Below, piece after piece: positions 1 through 5,800 of a stretch of DNA of 6,190 nt. The notes under the pieces are model-generated. The model did not search any database. It saw nothing but the letters and a program-made list of their open reading frames with translations, and was not told the origin of the DNA. The number at the start of each line of letters is the position of its first letter. Position 1 is the stretch's first letter. The DNA is from Sphaerochaeta sp. (GTDB lineage Bacteria > Spirochaetota > Spirochaetia > Sphaerochaetales > Sphaerochaetaceae): NCBI GenBank assembly GCA_003456855.1, contig DMOO01000135.1, forward strand, positions 1 to 6,190, read 5' to 3'. Made by a program: the position numbers and the translations under genes.

Positions 1-161
1 GGAGCCTTATCGATCATGTCGTAAGCCTCATACTTAGCCTGACCCTTCAGAGCGAGAGTCTTTGTGATAGCAGCTGTGAGGGTTGTCTTACCATGGTCAA
101 CGTGTCCGATGGTACCAACGTTTACGTGTGGCTTGGTTCTCTCAAACTTTTCTTTAGCCAT
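1..161 (-). CDS. tuf: Elongation factor Tu, N-terminal part (cut by window edge)
   Basis: EF-Tu is the cytoplasmic GTPase that carries aminoacyl-tRNA to the ribosomal A site. Only residues 1-53 lie in the window; the gene runs off the left edge. The product opens [20 protein letters not shown], followed by the P-loop (G1) GHVDHGKT at residues 19-26, and the visible part ends YDMIDKA just before the switch I region. Two ATG codons stand in tandem (164-162 and 161-159). I chose the second: it gives the family-standard MAKEKF start and lies 5 nt from the AAGGAGG ribosome binding site (173-167), while the first would leave only 2 nt. The gene has its own strong promoter at 481-453 and a leader of about 285 nt, so it probably heads a separate unit, perhaps tuf-rpsJ (S10 operon), as in Treponema. 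That downstream context is inference. Confidence 0.97.
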   Translation of the reverse strand, partial: MAKEKFERTKPHVNVGTIGHVDHGKTTLTAAITKTLALKGQAKYEAYDMIDKA

Positions 162-166
162 CATGT

Positions 167-192
167 CCTCCTTGTGACCTTTGTTGTCACAA
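167..192 (-). promoter_or_regulatory. tuf ribosome binding site with abutting hairpin
   Basis: The Shine-Dalgarno AAGGAGG is at 173-167. Directly upstream, TTGTGAC (192-186) and GTCACAA (178-172) form a perfect 7-bp stem with a 7-nt loop. The 3' arm covers the first two bases of the Shine-Dalgarno and leaves its GGAGG core free. The stem could present the site on a fixed platform or tune ribosome access. The structure is seen in the sequence; any regulatory role is inference. Confidence 0.6.
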
Positions 193-215
193 ATCCAAAA
201 ATAATGAATGTGCTC

Positions 216-234
216 TAAAGGCACAAAGCCTTTA
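216..234 (-). repeat. Perfect 7-bp hairpin in tuf leader
   Basis: On the transcribed strand TAAAGGC (234-228), a 5-nt loop and GCCTTTA (222-216) form an uninterrupted stem. No T-run follows directly; the nearest T5 is more than 10 nt downstream, so it is unlikely to be an intrinsic terminator. It lies about 40 nt upstream of the ribosome binding site. Confidence 0.55.
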
Positions 235-452
235 CCTGCTAACCATTGAGACAAACCGATACTGATTTTATGAGTTTAAAAAAGAAGGAATCCAGAGGTC
301 GAGAGCTCAACGTCTTAAGCCGCGACATAGCACAATTTAAAAAACCGTGTTGTTTCTGGAACCACCTTATCACCCCTAAAATGATTGGTTTGGCTCTAGA
401 ATCTCACTCTCCTGATACTTTTAGGGCATACCAGTGGCGAGACACCTTGGGT

Positions 453-481
453 AATATAGATTAAATGCAATTTATTGTCAA
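453..481 (-). promoter_or_regulatory. Near-consensus sigma-70 promoter for tuf
   Basis: The -35 box TTGACA (481-476) is a perfect consensus match, the spacer is exactly 17 nt (475-459), and the -10 box TATATT (458-453) matches TATAAT at five of six positions. Transcription should start near 447-446. The spacer and upstream bases are A/T-rich. This is the best promoter in the window and points at tuf, consistent with very high EF-Tu demand. It starts about 40 nt after the end of the hydrolase gene, so tuf does not depend on that gene's transcription. Confidence 0.88.
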
Positions 482-522
482 GACACGGATAGAAAAAGTG
501 TAATTTCTTGTGTTATGCCCTT

Positions 523-1215
523 TTACAGGACGATAAAATCTTCAAGAAACGCCTCAAAACAGTCATGGATGACAGCCTGTCCCCTGTCGTTCGGATGGAT
601 TCCATCCCTGCACATCAGGGCTGTTGTGTCACCATTTGCCTCGAAGGCGGCCCTGATGTCAATGTAAGGGATGTCTCTTCTTGAGGCAATGCCCTTCACT
701 GCATCTGAGTAGACTCTCTGGTAGTTCTCTATTCGCTTAACGTCCCCACCCAGCCACTTGTTGATGTTCCTGCGGTCCAGGTTGTTCTCGCTGACGACAT
801 ATTCTATATATTCATCAGCCTGGATAGGCACCAGTGTGGCAAGAACCGGCATGCGCCTCTTCGCCAGGATGTAATCCACCATATTGTTGTAGGTACCGAT
901 GAAATCGTAGTACTCGGTGTTCGGCTTATGAATATTAAGAGGACTGTCAGATATGGCCTTCCAATCGAAGTCACAGTCGTTTCCGCCGAAATCCATGAAC
1001 ACAAGATCCGCGTCAATCTTCGGGAACATCCTCTGCAGGTAGTTCCAGGCCTTCGTGACTGTGCAGCCGAACTTGCTGAAGTTCTGGACGGAATACCCCG
1101 CCCTCTCTGCAATGCCGTCAAAGCCGATGTTGTCCTCTACGACGTAGCGGCCACTCTTCTGATTGTACTGAACACCCTTAAGAATTGAATCTCCGAAAAC
1201 GCTGACTTTCTTCAT
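523..1215 (-). CDS. SGNH/GDSL-family hydrolase (esterase/acylhydrolase-like)
   Basis: A 230-residue predicted serine hydrolase of the SGNH fold. The family blocks are visible: block I FGDSI with nucleophile Ser10; block II Gly50 in FSKFGCTV; block III GGND (77-80), with Asn79 as likely oxyanion residue; block V DGIHPND, giving Asp204 and His207 of the triad. There is no signal peptide or membrane segment, so it should be cytoplasmic. The family cleaves esters of lipids, sugars or other acylated compounds; the substrate cannot be read from the sequence. I chose the ATG at 1215 (MKKVSVFGDS). An upstream in-frame GTG at 1224 lies inside the Shine-Dalgarno GAGGTGATC (1227-1219), so it is not a plausible start. 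The gene is intact, on the same strand as its neighbours, but separated from rpsG by a terminator and repeats and from tuf by a strong promoter. It looks like an accessory gene placed between two housekeeping units. I see no strong promoter of its own. Confidence 0.9.
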   Translation of the reverse strand: MKKVSVFGDSILKGVQYNQKSGRYVVEDNIGFDGIAERAGYSVQNFSKFGCTVTKAWNYLQRMFPKIDADLVFMDFGGNDCDFDWKAISDSPLNIHKPNTEYYDFIGTYNNMVDYILAKRRMPVLATLVPIQADEYIEYVVSENNLDRRNINKWLGGDVKRIENYQRVYSDAVKGIASRRDIPYIDIRAAFEANGDTTALMCRDGIHPNDRGQAVIHDCFEAFLEDFIVL

Positions 1216-1218
1216 GTC

Positions 1219-1227
1219 GATCACCTC
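1219..1227 (-). promoter_or_regulatory. Shine-Dalgarno of SGNH hydrolase, decides the start
   Basis: GAGGTGATC matches the 16S anti-Shine-Dalgarno complement over nine bases. Its GAGG core ends 8 nt before the ATG at 1215-1213. Because the site contains the GTG at 1224-1222, translation must begin at the ATG. Confidence 0.75.
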
Positions 1228-1441
1228 GCTATAAAAATTCTTAACGCACGTTTTCCCAGAAGAAAATAGAAAGGATTATTCATTTTTCAGCTTTGGCCCA
1301 TTGTCACTAAGGCATTGAGTTAGCCCTAGTAAGAACCAAATCGGCATAGTTAACTCTACCCATCAGCCCCAAATCCAATAGAAGAGTCATACCAAAGGGC
1401 CCTTTCTCGGCAGTTCTCGGCTTTTCTTTGCTTTCTCGGCT

Positions 1442-1486
1442 TACTCGACGTACTCGGCGTACTCGACGTACTCGACGTACTCGGCC
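1442..1486. repeat. 9-bp tandem repeat, five units (TACTCGRCG)
   Basis: On the plus strand the units are TACTCGACG (1442), TACTCGGCG (1451), TACTCGACG (1460), TACTCGACG (1469) and TACTCGGCC (1478). They differ almost only at the A/G position. Degenerate copies of the core, TTCTCGGC, precede the array at 1404-1411, 1415-1421 (partial) and 1434-1440. Each junction contains GTAC, so neighbouring units can form small GTAC/GTAC hairpins. Confidence 0.92.
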
Positions 1487-1500
1487 TGCTTTACCTGTCA

Positions 1501-1527
1501 ATCAGGTTCATCAGGTCCATCATGTCT
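1501..1527. repeat. 9-bp near-tandem repeat, three units (ATCAGGTYC)
   Basis: Plus-strand units are ATCAGGTTC (1501), ATCAGGTCC (1510) and ATCATGTCT (1519). The unit differs from that of the array just before it, yet the period of 9 is the same. Confidence 0.75.
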
Positions 1528-1556
1528 GTCAAAGTTGATGAAAGGCGTAGGTGTGC

Positions 1557-1616
1557 CGACAAATAGGTCAATATAGGTAGAAACAAGTAGATATAAGGAA
1601 GTATAGACAAGTATAG
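1557..1616. repeat. 10-bp degenerate A/T-rich repeat, six units
   Basis: Read in 10-base steps on the plus strand, several units end in ATAG: CGACAAATAG (1557), GTCAATATAG (1567), GGAAGTATAG (1597) and ACAAGTATAG (1607). The two middle units, GTAGAAACAA (1577) and GTAGATATAA (1587), resemble each other. The strand is strongly purine-biased. The period is 10, unlike the 9 of the other arrays, so coding constraint does not explain it. Confidence 0.55.
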
Positions 1617-1710
1617 CGGTCCGATCCGCTTCCCAAGCAAGGCAAGCCTCTTGGCTGTAGAGTGCTCTCAAAGCTCTCTTGCCTTCCTTTGCAGTCTTTA
1701 GTCGCGCTTA

Positions 1711-1737
1711 GTAGCCTTTGTGGCCCTCGTAGCCCCT
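1711..1737. repeat. 9-bp near-tandem repeat, three units (GTAGCCYYT)
   Basis: Plus-strand units are GTAGCCTTT (1711), GTGGCCCTC (1720) and GTAGCCCCT (1729). On the minus strand they read as GGCTAC-type units. The array sits about 25 bp beyond the rpsG terminator. A similar short direct repeat, GCTCTC at 1664 and 1673, again 9 bp apart, lies nearby. Confidence 0.6.
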
Positions 1738-1762
1738 CGCAGTCCACCCCACCCCGTTGGAC

Positions 1763-1792
1763 AAAAAAAGACCCGGAGCTGAATCCGGGTCT
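1763..1792 (-). terminator. Rho-independent terminator of the rpoC-rpsL-rpsG unit
   Basis: On the transcribed strand AGACCCGGA (1792-1784), a 6-nt loop and TCCGGGTCT (1777-1769) form a perfect 9-bp G/C-rich stem, followed by a T-tract that runs to 1763. It lies 20 bp after the rpsG stop codon. In the opposite direction the hairpin is followed only by CTTTG, so it should act mainly on the minus strand. It separates the ribosomal protein genes from the hydrolase and from tuf. Confidence 0.95.
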
Positions 1793-1812
1793 CTTTGTAA
1801 GATTCTGGAAGA

Positions 1813-2283
1813 TTAGAATCTGATGTGGCTGAAAGCCTTGTTGGCTTCTGCCATTCTGTGCATATCTTCCTTCTTCTTGAATGCTGAACCTGTGTTTGCA
1901 TATGCATCCAGGAGCTCAGCTGCGAGCTTCTCGCTCATTGACTTTCCGCTGCGGCCACGGGCTGCTGCGATGAGCCATCTCATTGCCAGTGCCTCACGTC
2001 TTGGCTCTCTGATCTCGGTAGGAACCTGATATGTGGCTCCACCAACTCTCTTTGACTTGACCTCGACGACAGGCTTGACGTTATCAAGGGCCTTTGTGAA
2101 GACATCCAGCGGAGCTTCGCCGGTCTTCTCTCCCATGATCTTCATTGCGTCATAGAGAATGCGTGTGCTGACGGACTTCTTTCCATCGAGCATCATGCGG
2201 TTAATGAACTTCTCAACGACTGTGCTGTTGTAAACTGAATCCGGAAGGACTTCTCTAACAGGTGCATTTGTTCTTCTTGACAT
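1813..2283 (-). CDS. rpsG: 30S ribosomal protein S7
   Basis: S7 is the primary assembly protein of the 30S head; it binds the 3' domain of 16S rRNA and contacts the E site. The product is 156 residues, the usual bacterial length. It starts [16 protein letters not shown] and shows the conserved stretches [32 protein letters not shown] and [11 protein letters not shown], ending in AFSHIRF. The ATG at 2283 has a strong Shine-Dalgarno, GAGGAGG (2297-2291), 7 nt upstream. The gap from rpsL is only 15 nt, so the two are co-transcribed and probably translationally linked. In E. coli, S7 represses its own operon by binding a structured rpsL-rpsG intercistronic region of roughly 100 nt. Here that region is too short to hold such a site, so control must differ. 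A terminator follows, not fusA. Confidence 0.98.
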   Translation of the reverse strand: MSRRTNAPVREVLPDSVYNSTVVEKFINRMMLDGKKSVSTRILYDAMKIMGEKTGEAPLDVFTKALDNVKPVVEVKSKRVGGATYQVPTEIREPRREALAMRWLIAAARGRSGKSMSEKLAAELLDAYANTGSAFKKKEDMHRMAEANKAFSHIRF

Positions 2284-2298
2284 ACAGATACCTCCTCA

Positions 2299-2673
2299 TC
2301 AAGCCTTTGGCTTCTTTGTACCGTACTTGGAGCGGCTTCTCTTTCTGTCGGTGACACCCTGAGTATCCTTTGTACCACGAATGATGTGGTAACGTACACC
2401 AGGAAGGTCCTTGACTCTTCCGCCACGGATGAGAACAACAGAGTGCTCCTGGAGGTTGTGTCCGATACCAGGGATGTATGCTGTGACTTCGATTCCGTTT
2501 GAGAGACGTACACGGGCAACCTTTCTAAGAGCTGAGTTAGGCTTCTTAGGGGTGACTGTCATGACCTTTGTGCAAACTCCACGCTTCTGTGGGCAGCCTT
2601 CGAGTGCCGGAGACTTGGTCTTGTGTGTGACCTTTGCACGTCCTTTTCTTACCAGCTGGTTAATTGTAGGCAT
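2299..2673 (-). CDS. rpsL: 30S ribosomal protein S12
   Basis: S12 sits at the decoding centre, supports proofreading and is the classical streptomycin-resistance target. The product is 124 residues, standard length, starting [12 protein letters not shown] and ending KKPKA. The two loops facing the A site are intact: [11 protein letters not shown] with Lys43, and [10 protein letters not shown] with Lys88, Asp89 (the residue methylthiolated by RimO in many bacteria) and Pro91. All are wild type, so nothing here predicts streptomycin resistance. The ATG at 2673 has GAGGAG at 2690-2685, a slightly long 11-nt spacing. It follows rpoC after 157 nt without a terminator, giving the rpoB-rpoC-rpsL-rpsG order shared by many bacteria. 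Confidence 0.98.
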   Translation of the reverse strand: MPTINQLVRKGRAKVTHKTKSPALEGCPQKRGVCTKVMTVTPKKPNSALRKVARVRLSNGIEVTAYIPGIGHNLQEHSVVLIRGGRVKDLPGVRYHIIRGTKDTQGVTDRKRSRSKYGTKKPKA

Positions 2674-2745
2674 ATTCTTCTATGCTCCTCACCGTATACT
2701 ACGCTTCTGGCCTTCGGCCGGAACAACTGCAGCATACGCAAATGG

Positions 2746-2763
2746 ACCATCCATACGGATGGT
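2746..2763. repeat. Perfect 7-bp inverted repeat in rpoC-rpsL spacer
   Basis: ACCATCC (2746-2752) and GGATGGT (2757-2763) are separated by ATAC. The hairpin forms on either strand. No T-run follows on the transcribed strand, so it is not a classical terminator. It could be an mRNA processing or protein-binding structure. Confidence 0.6.
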
Positions 2764-2768
2764 TCGCC

Positions 2769-2788
2769 GGGCACCCGAGGGCACCCGA
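2769..2788. repeat. 10-bp perfect tandem duplication
   Basis: GGGCACCCGA occurs at 2769-2778 and again at 2779-2788 with no gap. It is G/C-rich and lies between two conserved genes. A recent slippage duplication or a paired binding site would both give this pattern. Confidence 0.8.
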
Positions 2789-2830
2789 CATTCCTCTATC
2801 TCTACCGATTCAGCTCGATGAGCGGAGTTC

Positions 2831-5800
2831 TCACTCCTCATCACCGGTGAAGTCATCGGAGCCGTCAAGCTCGTCAGCCTCTCCAATGATCTCATCCTCG
2901 GTTGACATATTAGCGATTTCCTCGATGTCTTCCTGAGCACGCTCGCTCATGACTGATTCGACCTTGTCACTGAGTGCCAAAGCGTCCTCGTCCTTGAGCT
3001 TGACATCACGGTAGCACTTCATACCTGTTCCGGCAGGGATGAGATGTCCGATGATGACGTTCTCCTTCAGACCGCGCAATTCATCTTTACTACCAGCAAT
3101 TGCTGCGTTTGTCAAGACTTTCGTGGTCTCCTGGAAGGAAGCTGCACTGATGAACGAGTCAATTGACAGTGAAGCGTTCGTGATACCAAGAAGACAAGGT
3201 CTTGCGATAGCAGGCTGACCGCCTTCGGCGATGACTCTTGCGTTCTCCTCATGGAAGCGATACTTGTCGACCTTCTGTCCAAGGATGAACCTTGTGTTTC
3301 CGGCCTTCAGGATCTCGACCTTCCTGAGCATCTGTCTCACGACGATTCCAAGGTGCTTGTCGTTGATGTCGACACCCTGGAGTCTGTAGACCTCCTGGAC
3401 CTCGTTGAGCAGGAACTGCTGGAGAGCGTTCTCACCCATGATGTTCAGAATGTCGTGCGGATCGATGTTTCCATCGCAGAGGCGCTCGGAAGCCTCGACG
3501 TGGTCACCCTCTCTGACAAGGATGTGCTTACCAAGCAGGACTGAGTGCTTGTAGACCTTTCCGAACTCGTCTGTGATGTTGATGACTCTCTTGCCCTTCT
3601 CGATCTTGCCGTAGCTGACGATTCCGCTTGCCTGTGCCAGGATTGCGACGTTTCTCGGCTTGCGGGCCTCGAAGAGCTCTCCGACCCTTGGAAGACCACC
3701 GGTGATGTCCTTTGTCTTGACGCTGGCCATGAGCAGTCTTGCCACGACCTGTCCGGTTGTCACCATCTCGCCGTCCTGGATCTGCAGGTAGGATGAACCT
3801 GGCAGCAGATAGGAGGCAAGGAGGTTTCCATCGGCATCGAGGATCTCGATCCTAGGCTCGACGTTGTCCAGAGCATGGTCTGTGACCCTGTATCCGACTG
3901 TACCGGTCTCTTCGTTGACCTCCTTGATGAGCGTTGTGCCCAGAGTGAGGTCTGCATAGCGTGCCATGCCGTCGAACTCGGAGATGATCGGCTCTGAGAA
4001 CGGGTCGAATGTTACAACTGCCTCGCCTGTCGGGACGAACTGCTCCGCTGAGACGTGGAGGATCGATCCTGTCTTGGCATCCATTCTCTCCTCGACACCA
4101 AGGACGACGACTGTGTCTCCGAAGACTCTGACTGTTCCGCCCTTGACGGAGCATGTGAGCTTCTCATCACCCTTTGTGCAGACAACTGTGTTGCCTGTGA
4201 CCTTCTGGCCATCGGCGATTCCCTTTGCAAGAGCTGTGCCGTCAACAAGCTTGAACTCGTCGAGTGCCGGTCTGTAGTAGACATAGCCCTTTCTGGTGAA
4301 CAGTGTTGCATTGTCCTCAGCGCGGACGACTGTACCGCCGGAGATTTTGGTGATATAGACTGGGTGCTTGAAGGTGACCTTGTTCTCCTCTGCACTTGTC
4401 GAAGCTGTTCCACCAACGTGGAAGGTTCTCATGGTCAGCTGTGTTCCAGGCTGTCCGATTGACTGTGCAGCTATGATACCAACCGCCTCACCGACTGATA
4501 CCGGCTTGTTGGTTGCAAGGTTTCTGCCATAGCACTTCTTACATACACCGTGCTTTGCCTCACAGGTGAGGACTGTTCTCACAAGAACCTCCTCCACACC
4601 TGCATCCTCGATTGCCTTCGCCTCGTCATCGGTGATCTCATGGTCGATCGGGACGATGACCTCTCCTGTGTTCGGGTTGATGACGTTCTCAAGGGTGTAG
4701 TGGCCGGTGATGCGTTCTGACAGGGACTGGATGATGTCATCTCCATCCTTGATTGCGCTTCTGACGATACCGTTGATTGTTCCGCAATCCTCCATGTTGA
4801 TGACGACGTCCTGTGAGATATCGACGAGCCTTCTTGTCAGGTAACCTGCCTCAGCGGTCTTGAGAGCCGTATCGGACAGACCCTTACGGGCACCGTTTGT
4901 TGAAATGAAGAACTCGATGATAGAGAGACCTTCCTTGAAGTTCGACTTGATCGGGAACTCGATGATGTCGCCGTTAGGCTTGGACATGAGTCCACGCATT
5001 CCGCCGAGCTGTCTGATCTGGGTCTTGGATCCTCTAGCACCTGAATCGGCCATGAGGAACAGCGGGTTGAATCCGTTCTGGCTTTCCTTGAGCTTTGCCA
5101 TCAGTTCGTCAGCAAGCTGCTCGTTGGTCTGTGACCAGATGTCGATCAATCTGTTGTAGCGCTCCTCCTGGGTGATCTGTCCATGGTGGTACTGATCCAG
5201 GACTTCGGACTGCTTCTCGTTTGCGGCCTTGACAAGTTCAGCCTTCGACTCAGGAACGATCATGTCCGAGAGACCGATTGTTGCACCGAAGATTGTGGCG
5301 TACTTGAATCCAACGTCCTTGATTGCATCACAGAGCTTGACTACGACTGAGTTCTTGTCTGTCTTGAGGGCCCTTGAGATCAACTGCTTGAGCTGCTTGT
5401 CTCCGAAGAGCTTGTTGCAGTCCTCGAAGGTGATTCCCTGAACCTCTGGCAGAGCCTCGAAGAAGATCAGTCTACCGGCTGTTGTGTAATCCTCAGGATC
5501 CTTTGGATATGTGTATCTGTGGCCGTTCGGAAGTGTGTATCCGATCTTGGCGTTGTATGAGAGGCTTCCGGCCTCGATGGCCATGTGGATCTCATCAAGG
5601 TTGTCATAGTAGTGACCGTCGCCCTTGTCATCCTTCTTTGCCCTTGTCAGGTAGTTGATTCCAAGAACCATATCCTGTGATGGATATACGATCGGCTTTC
5701 CGTTTGCAGGGTCCAGCAGGTTTGTAGTACTGAGCATAAGAGTCCAGCACTCCAGCTGTGCAGCCTGTGTCAATGGTACGTGGATGGCCATCTGGTCTCC

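Larger units (their letters stand above)
162..446 (-). other. Long structured 5' leader of tuf
   Basis: About 285 nt separate the predicted transcription start (about 446) from the tuf start codon, and I find no convincing gene or tRNA in this stretch on either strand. It is richer in A+T than the flanking genes. Visible structures are a long-range 8-bp stem between CCCTAAAA (426-419) and TTTTAGGG (381-374), a 7-bp hairpin TAAAGGC/GCCTTTA (234-228 with 222-216, 5-nt loop), and the hairpin next to the ribosome binding site. Two T6 runs occur (in GGTTTTTTAAA near 345-335 and CTTTTTTAAA near 284-275). Only weak stems precede them, so I do not call either an attenuator. It matches no riboswitch or ribosomal-protein leader I know. 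Confidence 0.5.
1225..1762. other. Gene-free, repeat-rich spacer between rpsG terminator and hydrolase gene
   Basis: About 540 bp without a credible gene on either strand. Short open frames here translate to low-complexity strings such as RVRRVRRV and RATKATK, have no ribosome binding site, and simply mirror the repeats. The tract is a mosaic of short near-tandem repeats: 9-bp units at 1442-1486, 1501-1527 and 1711-1737, and 10-bp A/T-rich units at 1557-1616. Base asymmetry alternates along the plus strand: pyrimidine-rich around 1400-1490, purine-rich around 1557-1616, pyrimidine-rich again around 1664-1746. I see no tRNA, CRISPR, IS end or DnaA box. The last 100 bp or so before the hydrolase is ordinary A/T-rich upstream sequence; GTGACA near 1290 resembles a -35 box but has no good -10 at 16-18 nt. 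Confidence 0.7.
2674..2830 (-). other. Structured rpoC-rpsL spacer (possible str leader)
   Basis: This 157-bp spacer holds no gene. It contains a 10-bp perfect tandem duplication (2769-2788), a 7-bp hairpin (2746-2763) and a small GGCC/GGCC hairpin near 2709-2719, just upstream of the rpsL ribosome binding site. No T-tract follows any of them, so readthrough from rpoC is expected. I find no promoter with acceptable boxes and spacing. A role as an mRNA site for a ribosomal protein is possible but unproven. Confidence 0.45.

Noticed and set aside
269..350. Attenuators at the two T6 runs in the tuf leader
   Set aside because: The stems that precede them are short or bulged, and the second T-run lies far from its nearest stem. 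This does not meet the standard for an intrinsic terminator.
162..450. tRNA upstream of tuf
   Set aside because: No TpsiC-arm motif, cloverleaf or CCA-like end could be found on either strand.
246..464. Plus-strand 72-codon open frame opposite the tuf leader
   Set aside because: It starts with TTG without a Shine-Dalgarno, has no recognisable domain, and overlaps the strong minus-strand promoter. It is best read as a chance frame in the leader.
1216..1224. GTG at 1224 as start of the SGNH hydrolase
   Set aside because: The GTG lies within the Shine-Dalgarno GAGGTGATC. The ATG at 1215 has ideal spacing and places the GDS motif at the usual distance from the N-terminus.
1307..1501. Minus-strand 64-codon frame with RVRRVRRVRRV
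   Set aside because: The string is the direct translation of the 9-bp array. There is no ribosome binding site and no conserved sequence outside the repeat.
1442..1527. CRISPR array
   Set aside because: The units are 9 bp without spacers, far shorter than CRISPR repeats, and no cas gene is present.
1557..1616. Replication iterons or oriC-like element
   Set aside because: The A/T-rich 10-mers are degenerate, no DnaA box is visible, and no replication gene is nearby.
1698..1907. Minus-strand 69-codon frame ending in RATKATK
   Set aside because: It overlaps the end of rpsG in another frame, runs through the terminator, and its tail only reflects the 9-bp repeats.
2674..2730. Separate promoter for rpsL
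   Set aside because: TTGTTC resembles a -35 box, but the nearest -10-like TAGTAT is 19 nt away and would put the start on top of the ribosome binding site.
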